The translations under genes were made by a program, and so were the position numbers. A stretch of 64,000 nucleotides of DNA from Diploscapter coronatus (taxonomy: Eukaryota > Nematoda > Chromadorea > Rhabditida > Rhabditidae), in the NCBI GenBank assembly GCA_964036155.1, contig OZ038422.1:28481201-28545200 (forward strand), given 5' to 3'. Of the stretch, positions 37,638 to 52,029 are shown piece by piece. Positions within the stretch are counted from its first letter, which is position 1, and every line of letters starts with the position of its first letter. Below the pieces are notes generated by a model. That model saw nothing but the letters and a program-made list of their open reading frames with translations. It had not been told where the DNA came from and ran no database searches.

Positions 37638-40600
37638 TTAAAGTCGTCTTATATATTTTAAGATGCTCGGAGCTTCGCAAGACTTGGCGCATTGGCATTT
37701 GCGGACGATGTTCAGCGATGATATCCTAGTGCTTCCGTCCTTGCAAGTCATCTTGACTCGTCGTCGTTTCGTCTTGATCGGTGCGCAGCAGGCCTAAAGT
37801 TGAATTTTCTTTTCTCTAAACGAAAAAGTTATCAAGCGATATTGGCCGATATTGTTAGTTATTGGTGAGCCGTAATGAGCAGTATTAACCAGTATCTCCC
37901 ATTGTTGGTCATTACCGGTCGGTAACTTTTTCGCTGAGCTTAATAATAGACTCTATCATCTCTTATTGTTGTTGACTTGCCGACCACAAATAAGTATTTG
38001 TTGTCTTACCTCGCCTTCCCCACAATACCCCAAACAGCGTCCATTTTTGATTTCATCGATAGATCGGCAGTCTCCTTCCACGTGGCGCTTCCGGAACTTT
38101 TCCTTGTTGCAGGTAATTTCTTCTGAAAGAGTCTTCCTTTTGCATAATTTCAGTCTTCTTCTTACTTTGATTGCAATGCGTGCCCGGCGTGCTCGTATAA
38201 CCGACGTCGCATTTACACTGGTATCCATTCGAATTAGTCTTGTCGATTTTGCAAACACCATGTCCACAAAGTATTCCTGAGTTTTGCCATTGTCTAATTT
38301 CTCATAGTTTTTCTTACCTGCGCACAAGTCCACCGTGTCTGAACATCCATCTTCTGTTTTGACCTTTTCAATCGCTGATTGAATGTCTACCAACTTTTCA
38401 TTGACGTGAATGCCGGTCAAGCAGCCTGAAAAGAATGCGTATTGTCAATTGTTTGAGGATTTCCTTGCCTTTCAGACTGTGGGTCTGCTTGATATGGAAG
38501 TTGCTGTGAGCCTTCTTAGCCAGCTCCTGAAATGAAGCCACCATCAATTTTCAATTTTAACATTCAACTGAGTTACCTGTGGCAGTCCTCCCAGATACAG
38601 ATAGGTCTTCTTCGCCGGATCTTTGAAGGTTTCGATCTTTCCGTCTTGGTTCAGGACCTGTTCTTGGTGATTGTCGATTTTCAGGGTGCAGGTCTTTCCG
38701 GATAGTCGAAATTGAATGAGATGAGGCTTTCCATCATTCACTGAAAATGTTGTCCTCAAATTAAACAAGAGGCGATTGACCTACCTGTCACATAGCTGTA
38801 CATGTGACTTGCCGGGTAGTTTCCGATGTAGAACGCTACTTTGACTCTTCCGTCGTAGAGTTCAGCCGAGATGAAATGATCGTCGCCATAATATAGAATT
38901 ATGCCAGTCCTGAAGTTTCAATCGTCCTCAAAATAACTTCAAATGCTCCTTACGAGTTCGTCGTCCTCAAGATCAGAGTAATGTTTCCGCTCTCGACTTC
39001 CCAGGGCTCTAGAGCCAAGTAGGCGTCAGGTTTAGCGAATCCTGCCGACATTTGCCGATCGCATTTCGAGCCTGCGAAGCCTTCGTGACATCGACACTCG
39101 TACTCGTGCATCTCCTCATTCGTATAACAAGATCCCTGGAATGCGTCGTTCAAAATAAACACACAAATCCCTTGATATAATTCCTCACATGTCCACAGGA
39201 ACTACTGTGACATTGCGCTGTATTCGGGTAGAGTGCGTTGCTCGCCATCGGTGGGATGTCGCAAAACTGTCCACTGTAGCTATTGACGCATTGACAACGG
39301 TAGCTCGTAATTCCATCCTGAATGCTCTTTCAATTTGCTCTGATGAAATTTCTTCATTACAATGCAAATAGCTCCATTCTTGCACAAGTGGTCCTTGCAG
39401 TCGTCGATGTTGATTTCACAATGGTGACCCTCGAAGCCTTTGTAGCAAGTGCAGCTAAATTTAAATCTCTCTCACTGGTATGTAGATCGAAAGCACTGAC
39501 TTATAAGAATCGCCGTCTTTCTGGCACTTTCCGTTCTTGCACGGATTCAGCCCTTTGCTGCAGTACTCCAGCTTCTCCTCACAGAACTTGCCGGCGAACG
39601 TTTTGGGGCACTCGCAGCGGTAGTTATTCACCTGGAATTGGTTTGATAGAAAGCTCCTATGTATGGTCCTCTACCATATCAACGCATTTCCCTCCGTTCA
39701 GGCACTTGTGGTTCTCGCAGTCGTCGATGTTGACCTCACAATGGTGGCCTTTGAAGCCCTTGCTACAGACGCATTTGAAGCGACCCTCTTGGGTCACCTG
39801 AAGTAGAGAGTTCTTGCATTCTTTCGGGTAAAAATGCACCTTGCAGCTCGCGTTGTTCATGCACGGATTTCCGTAGCAGGCATCGATCTCATGTTGGCAG
39901 TTCTTACCGTGGTACCTAATGTTGATATTTTTATGGGTGAACCAAGGAGAATTTTCAAGTACCCCGCCGGACAGATGCACTCGTAGTCCCTTCCTCCAAG
40001 CGGTCGACAGATGCCTTCGTTTTTGCACGGGCTCTCCAGACATAGGTCGCATTTCGTTTCGACCGACTTTGGTGGGGACTCGTTGCAGCTGAAAATTGCT
40101 GATCAATTCAAAAATCACTCCTTTTCCAGTCATACACGAATTGGTTAGTATTCGAAGTAAGCAACAGTTGGTTCGCCAAATTTTGTGGTGCGTCGCATCT
40201 AGCGATTCCTGCCTCGACGAACTTCGACTTGATCCATTTCGAGAACCACGCCATCCTACAGTCACAGTAGAGGGCATTGGACCCAACAGCGCTAAAATTC
40301 TCTGCTTTACTTTGTTTCCAAGACAACTCCTACATATGTGTGATGTTCGCCAAGCTCTGGAATGCCGACTCCGGAAGAACCGAGATGTCATTTCCATGCA
40401 AGGAAAGTATCCTCAGTGAAGATAGCCCTATGAACGCTTGGGGTTGAACGCACTGCAAATATATGCTTTTTGGCGCTATTTCATCAGTCACTTACTCGGA
40501 GTTTATTGTACGACAAAATCAGAGTCGATAGCTTGGTCAAATTCGCAAATGTACGATCTTCAATAGATACAAGTCGGTTGTGCGACATATCTCTTAAAGT

Positions 40601-43600
40601 TTTCCATGAAACTCTTTAAATTCAGGTAACAAAAACCCTACAATTTCACCAAGTTCGACAGCCTGCTCAGTTGATCAATGGCGATTTCCTCGATTCTGTT
40701 CGAATCCAGGAACAATTCTGTGGTGTCTTCTGATATCGACGTGGGAAATTCAGTTAGATCCTATAGAATTCCAAACTGTCTAATTTTCTATCTGACAAGA
40801 ATAATTACCCTATTAGAGCACCTGACGATCGTATCGTGGCATGAGCAGCCGTGAGGACAATAGCTTCCGTCCCCTTGGCAGAGTGCGGTTTGGTCTTCTG
40901 AAATATTATGAATTTTCTTGAATCGAATGTTTTTTTGAAACCTGAACACTCCAGTTCCTTCTCATTCATTTCAATCAAACACTCAGCGACGTCAGTGGAA
41001 TGAGATGTATTTTGTCGGAGCCAATTAATAAGCGGAGAAACTGAGCAGTCGCATGGTAGGCCGTTGCCGGATAGGAGACTAAAATTGATTTTTATGCCTC
41101 CCAAAATACTCCACATACACTAATGATCGTCTGTTCATGAAAGTACTCCAGATATTTTGAATCACATCTAATTTAAGAAAGTCTTACATCGATTTTAGCT
41201 CCTTAACATTGTTGAATAGCCCATTTGGTAGACATTTCAGCTGATTATTCGCCAGAGTTCTAAAAATTCAGCAATTTTCTTAGTTGTCAAAATTCAATGT
41301 TAATTGGTTACATGAACTGTAAATGGGTTAAGCGTTCAAAGGTAGTGTTGGTTAGCCAAGCGACGCGGTTGTTACTAGCGGAACTGAATTAATTAACTCG
41401 TTAATTAGTTGACTATCTTTCAGTTATTTTCCCAATTAATTTACTTACAAGATCTCCAATTTGTTGTCCTTTCGGAAGGCGTTCGTGTTGATGTGTCGTA
41501 ATTTGTTACGGCCGAGATTCCTAAATAAAAGACTTATCAATTTTAATGGGCTCTGAAAAGTACAAGTCTCTCAGATTCTTCAGCGTTGAAAAGGCGTCGT
41601 CGTCCAGTAGGGATATTTCGTTGTTGGAGAGGTCCCTGAAAAAAATTGAAATTTCAGTTCTGAACGATTTCTGACAATTTGACGAGGTTTTCCAAGTGTT
41701 GTAGATTCGAATTCCATCCTACGGACATGATTTTGTTATTCTTCAAAATTAGCTCAGTCGTGTATCTCGGAATCTCGGGAGGAATGAAGTCCAGGTTTCG
41801 GTTGCTAAAAGTTTAACAATCAAACATGTTTCATAAAAATCTCGGTTTTAATCTCATGTTAAATTTACGTTGGTAGATTTACGTTGAAAATTTCTTCTCA
41901 AAATATCCGATCTTTTCATCAGCCCCTGCTTCTCAAAAATCCGACAAAAAACTGCTAATCGCTAAAAAATACTTTCGGGCCCGCAAAGTTTACGTTTTGC
42001 TTTTACCGCTAGCGGCAATTAATCAGTTTAGTGGGATGAGGCTAGAAGCTGAGATGCGAGGGGGTTTGGGAGATAAAAAGAAGAATAAACCCCAGGACTA
42101 CTTCGAAATGAGATGTAGAAAGAAACAGGCGGAACGGAAGCTTTGATCTACGCCGACCCCCAGGTCCTGAATTTATCCTAGATGCGCCTAGACTACTTAT
42201 CATCCTGCCCCATTAACAAAGTAAACTAACACTTATCATAGGAAGTGCTGATACCTGGTACGAAGCGATAAGCAAGAAACGAGATGATTTGTAATCTCTG
42301 CAGAAAGGATATGTTTCGAAATTTCACGAGAGAAAGATATCGAAATTGTTTGATAATATCGTTATGTTACATCGAAGATAGTACTAAAATAAAAATGCCC
42401 AATCTATGAAGGATGTTTCAAAATTCCATGACGTCAGATAGATTAAAACATTAATAATGGACCTCCGATTGAAGTGAAGTCATACCTACAATCCACGACC
42501 GTTCCATCACAGTTACACTCGGCCGGACAATTGTAGTCGATGAAGCACTCATCTGCTCTCTGAGTCACGAAGATCTCGGAGCCTAAAAGCGTGATCAAGT
42601 TAATTTGTTCCAAAATAAGTGTTCCTACCTTTGCATCGGAACTTCATCGGCGGCAGAACTGCGAATCGCTTTCTTGCTAGTCTTTTCGGAGATTCGCATC
42701 TTGCCCCGGACGTCTCGACGTTTTTCTCGGATTGGAGTTCGGAGAGCCACATCTGAAAGAGTGGTCTGAAGTTTGAGCCGAAGTTAAGCTTTTGAGATGG
42801 GTAAGGATTTTTAACAAGTAGGGACATCTTGCAACAATCGCTCTTCTTACCAAGTTACAATCACAAATCAGCGGGTTCTTCGCCAAGTGCAGCGTCTGGA
42901 GTTTTGTCAGGTTCTTGAAAGTCGCCAAAGAGATTGATCGAATTTGATTATCGTAGAGGGAAAGGAGATTCAAATTGTGCAGCGGATCAAAAGTGCCTCG
43001 TCGAATGCAGTGGAGTTGGTTGGCGTTCAGGAGAAGTAGCTGGAGGTTGGATAGTCCGGAAAAGGCCTCGGATGGGAGCTCGGTGAGGTTGTTTCCATAC
43101 AACACCCTGGAAAGCTCGTCTAATTTTTCACGATTCCTTATTACTCACAATGACTGCAGGTTCTTCAAGCCTTCAAACGCTCTTGGCGCCACTTCGCTGA
43201 TGCTGTTCTTGCTCAGGTCCCTGAAACCTCACCATCTTCTAAAATCAAAGGCTTCAACTCTTACAGTCGCTTCAGATGAATCAGATTCTGGAAGGCCTTT
43301 GGCGGGATGTAGGAAATCTGGTTCTGCTCCAAACGCCTGAAACCAATATATGCTTTAGGGTCTCTTGCATTAGTTACTGTGCAATCATGCACACTTGTTC
43401 TGTATCTCGTAAGATATATTGAAGCTTTTCTTTCCTTTGCTCTCGTTGAGAGTTTCGCTATCGCTTTCCTCATTCTTTGCTCCGATTTATCAGGAATCGC
43501 TGAGTGTTTTTCTTTTTTTCTGTTTTCAATCAATAAAGTTATTTTTATATCGTGATATTGCGTTCGTATTCGATCGTTTCGCTTTGCTAATATCCGACTG

Positions 43601-46600
43601 CGAGTAATGCTCAAAGTCGCACAGTCACCCTCAAATTATTTTGATCACTTTGTAGAAGTCACCTTCGTTTTTTACGTTATCCATTCTATTTGCCAGAGAA
43701 GGGGGTAACTTCTACAAAAGGGTAGAAATAACTTGAGGGTAATAGCTAGTGCAAGAGACCTTTTTAGGCTGATTGAACATGCACTTACACTTCTGTCGTT
43801 TGACTCGGCAGGTTTGATGGAATGTGGGTCAGTCCTCGATCTCGGCAGTCGACTGTAGTGTCCGTGCACATACAAGCTGGAGGGCAGGTGCGGATGTCCT
43901 TGCAAGAAGACGTTGCTCGTTTCTCGATGCCGGAGCATTTCATCATCTGGAAAAGAGAATCAACTCATTGTTAGTTCATCGAAACTCAAGCGCTCCATCT
44001 TGAAATTGAGATCGTTCTGGCATAAACCATTTCCACGAGAAACATCGGTTTCGTTATTATTTTAAAATGAGCAAAACTTATACCGATTCCTCAACCGTGT
44101 CAATCGACTTTCCCTGGAGCATGGCTGGCCTGAGACACTTGGCTTGACTCGCCGCCTGACCCGTCAGCGTTCTCTTCATCCACTTAATCCGACAGTCGCA
44201 CAACCAGGGGTTCTCTCCGAGACGGCTGAAAATATTCGATCATCTCAATTAAACTCTTACTTCCTGAATAATTCGTACACTATTTTAGCTAAGAAGAGTA
44301 CAAAAGAAAAAGACACGTATGAACTTCCAAAGGAGTAAATAGAAATAGATTGAAATCTCACAACAATCGTAGGTTCGGCATCAGTTCAATTTCTCCCAGA
44401 GTCGTCAGATTGTTCCCATTCAACGTCAAGACTTCCAAACTATGCCATTTCGAGATGACGCCGGTTTCCAAGCTGAAGTAGTTCGTTCTCTTCAAATTTC
44501 TTTGCAAGTTTTACCAGACTAATGTGTTCTTTTCCAGCTGTAGGTTTCGCATGCCTTTCGGGCCTTGTAATTGCTCATCAGTTATGGCAGTCAAGAAATT
44601 TTCGGCTAGGTCTCTGAAATTTTTTGCTAAATTTTCCAATCCCTATTTGTATGAGTCTATAATAGCACTTCATTTCATCTCGACCCCGCAAATTCTAGAA
44701 TATTGACAACTTTCCCACGGTTTATTCAGAGTATTCTCCTTTGTAAATCTCCTGGCATTTTTGATGAGATCTAAACTATGCAAGACGAAATGCTCGATAA
44801 ATAAGACGAATTTCTAAAATAATGCCCCGGAATTTTGATGATTTTTCCCCCAAATGATACCCCTATCCATCAAAATTCGTGAGAAAAAGATTGATTATGT
44901 GAAAATTGCACAAATTGCGAGGTGTCGTGTTTTAAGCCTAGCAAGATCTCATGATAATCAATATTTTAGATAAAAAATATAATGGCTAAAATGATTTTAA
45001 ATTAGTTTATTTAGAAGAAAATTTTAATTTTATATTTTAAAGAATGTCTAAATTATATGCTATTTATCTCTTGAAGCGTATTATCCAGAAGACTTTTTTC
45101 ATTTAAGCGCTTGGACAATAAAACATCCTTACGGGATGTAACGCGCATTATGTCGACGAACGAATGATCATTATGTAGCGCTCTATACACGTTTATGATC
45201 GCTTCTGACCGGCTTTATGATTTTACACCAACTGTTATGACTTGAGTGGATCATGTTAGATTTATAGGATGGGAGCTTAGATATTGGAATCTGAATTTAG
45301 TTTATAAAATTTGTTTGTTTCATACATGAAGCAATATATAATATCTCATGATAGATCTTAAATTCTTTTTGCAATATATCATTTTTTGAAAAGAAATCTC
45401 ACTATTGTCTGCCAGTGTAAAAATAATTTAACTCTGGCATCTCTAAATTTTTGAAACATTACCAACACTTTGTACTTTTTCTTTATTTGATCAAACCTAT
45501 GCGAGTTTCATGCTGTGTTTGCATATGGTAATGAGATTCCGAAACCCCCATGAAAGTGAGAGTTTTCACTTTTGAGTGAAAGGATGAATTGGAATGATAA
45601 TAATGTGATATAATGAAAATCACAAAGACATATCAATTACTACGAACCCCTTCACTCTTCACCTGACACCTTTGGGGATCAAAATGACAAGTGACAGCTC
45701 TTTCAATTGTCCATCTCTTACCTATCCAATGGATAAGTAAGAAAGATAAACAAAATGATAAAGGGAATAATAAACCCTCAAAATTGACCGGGTAAAGCCA
45801 AATTTTACCATTTTAATAATTTTTTCCGAATCTTTATGCGCTGATGAAGAGTTTTCTAAAAAAAAACTCGTTGATTTTAACTTTTCATCGCCTCAAGCAC
45901 GATTTTTCAAAAGAAATCTGTAGCAATTACTTTTCTCAGAATATCAAATTAAAAAGTTTTTTTTATATCAAAACATTCTTCCCTCTTGCGGTTCTCTTAA
46001 AATTCCTATAATTTCTCTAATCTCCGGATTTAAGCCAAATCCCCCTCCGCTGTCAACTGGAACGATGATTGATTATAATTGTCGCTAACTGCTCGACAGA
46101 GAATGGATGCAAAAAAGCCAGCCAGGAGCATGTAATTTATGTGTTCCACCATTCTAATGAGCCAGGCGTGATCCATTCTCCGCGCCTTGACAAATTTATA
46201 TATTGTAGGATACCAGAGTTTTGCAAGAATCATTTTGCATCTCTAGCAAACTATATCCTGAAGGATAGGAAGAGGCAGAGTTTTGTTACATTATCTCAAA
46301 ATGATGATATACTGAAGAAGAAACAAAGACCCGTAGCTTCTAACCATCACATAAATTATCCAACAATTTGCTAGCATGGTCCTCATACATCGAATGATAT
46401 ATCAGAAGCATGATCCAAAATTATAACAATTGTCTAAATTTATCCTCAAACAATTTTTTTTCTATATCTGCAAAAACATTTTCTCAAAATGTTCGTCTGT
46501 TAGTGACAGATTCGAAAGGAACTAATATGAAAGCTAATTTTGAAGAAAGAATGCAATTTCAAATAGCTCTTTTTCCTGATAGTTCCAGACACTAAACTTT

Positions 46601-49198
46601 CCCCTTTCCATAAATATGAAATGGGCTATCGTTAAGGTTGAGTGAACTGTACTATCTTATATAGTCATCGAGAGAGATGATTCTTAGACCGAACCGAAAG
46701 TTTAACCATCTTCTTAGCGCTTTCTACAAGTACCAAATATGTGCCTTTTGCTGTTTGCCTAATACAACCTATACGTTCTTTAAAACTATGTTATAATTCT
46801 CAAATTTAAAGATTTCAAGCCCCTTCATATTCAGCGGCAATACTTTACCTTTTCGCAAGTGATGTTAACATTAACAAAGTAAACATTCGCGCGAAGCGTT
46901 TTAACAATCTCAACAATAGCCAGAGCGCGGTTGAACTACAAAGAAGATATAAGATGGAATTCATCAATATAACCGAATTTCATTGATACAGGTGAGAAAA
47001 TCAATCAATTATTCTTTTAAGAAACCAATAAAATAAAAACACTTACAATCGATGCAGGTTTTTGTTGTTCGAAAATATTCCATCTGGCAAGGACCTTAGT
47101 CGATTTCTACTTAACCTTCTGAAATAAAATTTAGATAGCTGATTTGAAAAATTCAGCTCTTACAATCTTTCTAACGATACTAAACCGTCAAAAGCGCCTT
47201 CCTCTATCGATTGAATGTGGTTATCCATTAATTGTCTGAAAACTAAAATATTTAACTTTCTTGTTCTTCTTAAAAATTTTCAGGAATTCGTATTTTCTTT
47301 CCAAATTCCGGTTCATTTGGTGCTTTTTTCCAAATAGTAGAAGCATTTTTCGCTATATTGTTCTTTCTTCACTCTTCTCCTTCTTTATGTACTGTTCGGA
47401 GTCATATGTTAGGGACAAAGGAAAGGGAATTGTCAGAGTGGGAAGGGAGATGAATTTCATTACGACTCTTCTACTGAATTTTAATTACTTCAAAATAAAT
47501 GGGCCTTATTCAAAATTTACTGCCAGCAGAAAAACACGTCTATTCTAATTGTTATAAATATAAAAAATGTATCATTACGTTTAGAAACTATTTTTTAAAT
47601 CAATAATACCACTGACAATATCTTCAGATCCTTCAGATGCTTCAGATCGTCTTGCCTTATGACGGTTATTCGGTTCTCTTGTAGATCCCTGAAATATTGT
47701 CGCTTTAGTCCACTGGTATCATGTTGGTCCCTATTTTTTTGCAAGAATCTTGAATTTCTTTCAAATCACGCGACATTGTCATATTTATCCGATTCTATAA
47801 CTATAGTTCCACATGATTTTTTGCCCCGGCTGTCTCTAACATAAACTATGTCTCTGTCGGGATAAAGAATGGGAGGGAGACCCATTATCTCAGAGCCCAT
47901 CTAAGAGATAACTAAGATACCCTTGGGAAGTTCGGGTTCGACACAAATGTTGCATACTTTAGATAGCGTTCAAGAATCTGAGTTTTCATGGAGAAATTAT
48001 ACCTCTCAAAATTAAATAGCTCAAGAAAAAAGTGGAATTTTTTCTTAAGATATTATTAGCATGTTTTAGTTTTCATTCAACATTCAAATAAATGTTAGAG
48101 AAATAAATAACCTAAGGGAATGTATAGCATTTTTGCTAAAATATTTTAATATCAAGTCTCTTATTTCACAAGTCTTCCAAATGAATGTTAATAATGGAAC
48201 ACTTAGGCCTAAATCCTTCCATCCATAAGTGATTTTGCTGGTTGATCTCGAAGAATATGCGCACTATTCATAAATTGCCGCACCTTTTAGTGACCACAGG
48301 ATTAACACCGTCGTTTGGAGGTTATAATAGACTCTAAGTACCGAAGGCAACCTTTTATCCACTATTCTTTTCTCGAGGTTTTTAGTGAAACTTTTGACCT
48401 TTCTTGACAGCAAAACACTTTTTAGAAACAATTTTTGCAAAAATTCCAATCACTCTCACTACCGAACGAACCATTTGACCGACCGATGGATGAAACTGTA
48501 TTAATCTGAGGATTTCTATCGAAGGATTATGCCACGTTGCGCATCGTAATCCGTTCGAGTAGTTGCAAAAAAAATAGGGAAACAGTTCGGGTTTTAGAGA
48601 GGAGCAGAGAAAATACAAATCTGTCAGAGCTCTAAAGAATAGGAGAAGATAAAGTAGCCCTAGATATAATTCGATAATTCTGCTAAATGCTAATGCTAAT
48701 GTTCGAATGCTGAGGGCCGGAAACATATGGGCGCGGGCATTTAACCTATTTTATTTTTACTCAAAGCCGCTAACGATATCTCTTCGGTGAAAAATCGGAA
48801 ATTGATTTTTGGAGAGTACTCCAAAATTTCGCTAGTAATTAATATAGGCTGGTTACGAAAAAAAATCCCTACCATCAAATTTTCTTCCTCTAGCTGATAT
48901 TCTTTCAGAACCAACAAAAAATTACTTCAATCATAAGAAATAGCAGAAAAATGAATATTTAAAATTCAACACAAACTCTTATAAACTATACGTATCATAT
49001 TGAACATTTCGTAAAGTATTTATAGAAAAACCCTTACAATCTATGGGTATCATCGGGAATATTCTGGGGTATCTTTGTGAATCCCTGACCGGTGCAAATC
49101 ACGGTGTTGGCTGAACAGGTACAGCTGTACGGACACGAATACGCACATCCCACGATGAATATCACAATCCCGGCTAGCCGACTTAAAAAAGGCGGCAT
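37638..49198 (-). CDS. slt-1: Slit guidance ligand
   Basis: About 38 exons join in phase into about 1447 residues with no break. Slit is a secreted ligand for Robo receptors in axon and cell guidance. N-terminus: signal peptide ([20 protein letters not shown]), then [22 protein letters not shown]. Four LRR blocks follow, each with a Cys cap: caps at 44084-44225 ([11 protein letters not shown]), 42629-42851 region (NPLICDCNL), 40942-41078 ([15 protein letters not shown]) and 40136-40291 ([20 protein letters not shown]). Many LRR exons are exactly 72 bases (47617, 47164, 47047, 43265, 43149, 41564, 41449, 41312, 41188). Next come EGF repeats (40088-39060), a laminin G domain (about 39050-38480), another EGF (38165-38278), and the C-terminal cystine knot (37638-37793, [27 protein letters not shown]). 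Domain order matches Slit throughout. The longest introns are near the 5' end. Confidence 0.96.
43624..43742. mobile_element. Short TIR hairpin element in slt-1 intron
   Basis: TCACCCTCAAATTATTTTGA on the left pairs with the right arm ending TAACTTGAGGGTAA. The arms are about 40 bases with a few mismatches, both including TTGTAGAAGT or its complement. The spacer is about 40 bases. Non-coding. Confidence 0.65.
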
Positions 49199-50759
49199 TG
49201 CCGGATTAGGAAAATTGTCAGAAGACGATCAAATTGATCCGATAGGGGTGGATCTGAAAACAGTAAATTTCAAATAATGCCATTTCAACAATTCTTATGC
49301 AATTGAAAAATGGGAACAAAATTGTATAGAATGAATGAATGAATGCTAAAATTAAGAGTGGGAATTTAATTTCGTCAAAGTTGTAGAAATTTGAGGAGAA
49401 TGAATATTTGTGCCAAAAAAGTGCCGAATGCGGATAGAATTGCACCTAATCAGCCAAAAATTGGGGACTAAAAAGATGAGAAGTGGCCCAAGTTTTCAGA
49501 ATCGATAAGTTCACACATGAAAAATGAGTATTTGTACTTTCTTCCTATGAATTAAACAATAAGAAATGAAGACCTGCTTTAAAATAGGGAAAACGGCGAA
49601 AATCGAAAAAATACGATATCTTCTAACAGAATACCCATAAAATGATTCTAACTGGCATTAGTTCTGCAATATTTTGTCAAATGAATATCTTAATTAATGG
49701 AAATTCGTTTAAAAACGGCAGTTTCCTTTAAATAACAATTCCTAAAAATCTAAAATTGAACAAAAATGGACATCATTTTTTATCCAATAAGTATAAATTG
49801 GACTTTCGTATTATTAATTTACTATTAATGAATGAAAATGCAGCAAAACAAAACACTGAAGATTTCGAGAGAGGCCATCATAAGAATTGGCGCCTAACAA
49901 ATAGCAAATAGCCGGCAAAAGTGCCGAAGAAATCGCACCGGAGGGGCGAGAGAGATTCCTTCCGATCTTTTCACTCTAACACAGAAAGAACGAAACCACG
50001 CCCACTCTCAGGGACGATAGATTTAGACCTAATAATGAGGAATTCACATACATATTAAATTATATGTGTAAATTAGCACATTAATAAAATAGAATAAGCA
50101 TTAAAATTTATTTAAACCTAACAATTAGGGTTCCGAAGCGGATATGCCAAATCCAATTTTTGAAAACATTTTTACGCATGAAAGAAGATCTGGGTTGTAA
50201 ATAAAAATTCTGCAAAGAACAAATTTTAAAAAATCGCAAAAATTCGTCACTCAAAATGAACACATTTTCGCAAATGAAATGTTGCTTGTGCGACTATTTT
50301 GTTTTGATTTTTTTATACAGAACCAGGAATGTACGGAGTTCGAAAAAGTTCAACTCGAACTCCACCCCGAATTCTCCAACGAGTTGAATTCGTACATCCC
50401 TGGGTATGAATAAACAAGTTCAAATTTTAAACAAACATGGCATGAATATGAAAATGATTTCATAGATGCAGCTTTCTGGAAAATTCTATTTTCGTTAGAT
50501 TCTTGAAAGATCTCGTCGAAGTAACATCGAATAAGGAAGTTATAATGAAAGTAGTGAAACATGGAAAATGTCATATCAATTTTTCATTTCTTTTAACTTT
50601 TAATTTTTTAAAAGTGTCAGGTTCCATGAGTTATTTATACTGGGAAGTAGTCCAGATCTTCTAGTTTCTGAAACACTTGACCGTTTCTCTATAGACTGTC
50701 CGCTAGGAGAGAAATTCCGTTTCTTCGAAGGGTTGTCATGGCTCATTTTTGTCTAGTTT
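49199..50759. promoter_or_regulatory. slt-1 upstream region
   Basis: No coding exons. It holds a patch of moderate GC content at about 49900-50010 with CCACGCCCAC, a GC-box/KLF-like word, about 800 bases upstream of the slt-1 start. Confidence 0.3.
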
Positions 50760-51700
50760 GATTTGAAAATTCACAACTCCCGGAATTCTAACCCAAATTC
50801 GATCATTCTTTTTTACTGAACAGCATTTAATCCATAGATTATCAGGCAATAAAATAATAATTTTTTTGAATACCAATTTCTGCAGAAATGCCGTTTGAAC
50901 AGAAAATTTCAAAAAATCATATCTTCCTGTATTTTACATCAAATTTCATGATTATTTCTATTTTGTAGATCTTGAGTAGGAGAATATGAAAAAAAAATTT
51001 GAGAATTATTTTTGGCGAGAAAAAGCTGCCCGAAATTACTTTATATACTCGTGCTGTGTTTACAAGTATCATGTGAGTTAACGTCGGATTTTTCCATGAA
51101 ATCTTGTAGAGCTCTTCAAGTTGCCCACTTTTGTTCCAAAACTTATTCTAGAATGTGCATGCACAGGGAGATATGGTTTTTTGAAATTTTTTTTTCATGA
51201 AAATCACCTTGGTTTTACGCATTCAGCAATTTATTTGACCTTAAGAACCCCCTTGTTTTTTCTAAAGTTACATATTTTTATTCAGAATTAAATTCTCTAT
51301 AAAATAAGATCCTTTTCAGTTGGCATCCCAAGACATCGATGGGGTCAAAATCGCGAAAAACTGCAGTCGGCTAAGGTCGTATTTTTGGAAATAAATTTTT
51401 TAGCGGGAAGCTATTGATAGTAGCAAGTAGGCATAGTTACACTATTTGTAGAGTTTTTCGTGGGCTATCTAATGCAAAACCCCATTTCATTTTGTCTAGA
51501 AATAAGTAAGTTATGAGTTTTTTTCTGACATGGGGTATGTAAAAACTTGAAATCAGTATAACTGTCCACCTGCATTTTAATGAAAACAGACTGCACCACG
51601 AGAATCAGCGTGAAAAACTGAACAATACATGTGAAAATCAGCCAAATCGACAGAGCCCTGTTCCGCATCACTTTGAACAATACTGACATTTACTCTTAAA
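50760..51700. repeat. Dispersed repeat, rearranged relative to 19730-20780
   Basis: Blocks match the 19.7-20.8 kb repeat: 50760-50895 in the same direction, 50906-51480 in inverse order and orientation, 51590-51700 again in the same direction. Non-coding. It abuts the CYP fragment. Confidence 0.6.
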
Positions 51701-51756
51701 TCTGTTATACTTCAAAGAAAAAATATGGTGCACCCTTTCGTAAAATTTCTTTTTAC

Positions 51757-51942
51757 CTTCGTATAATCTCTGAGCTTCATTGTGAAAGGATCGCTGCTGA
51801 AGAGTTGGTAGAGGTGTCCAGTGAAGAAGCTCTTCCCTTCAGCTTCTGGAATGTTGCGACGTTTCCAATGGGTCATTTGCCAATGGTAGGAGGAAAGAAC
51901 GCCTATGACGAAAGTTGACAGAACCGCGATGAGTAGAAGCAT
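51757..51942 (-). pseudogene. CYP exon-1 fragment (truncated duplicate)
   Basis: Encodes 62 residues closely matching exon 1 of the CYP gene at 52305-54694: membrane anchor, then [20 protein letters not shown] and a DYTK end followed by a donor site. No further CYP exons follow; dispersed-repeat sequence begins instead. The upstream region is also shared (TGATGCAAAA / TTTTGCATCA pair). Best read as a partial tandem duplicate cut short by repeat insertion or deletion. Confidence 0.8.
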
Positions 51943-52029
51943 ATTTCTCTGAAAAAACTATTTGATTAACTTTGGAAAGTTTCAAATTCATGGCAAAAAT
52001 GAGACAAAACTCTTTTATATTTGTTCTCC

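Noticed and set aside
46030..46233. 67-codon minus-strand frame in a slt-1 intron as a nested gene
   Set aside because: No signal peptide, domain or splice partners; length is expected by chance.
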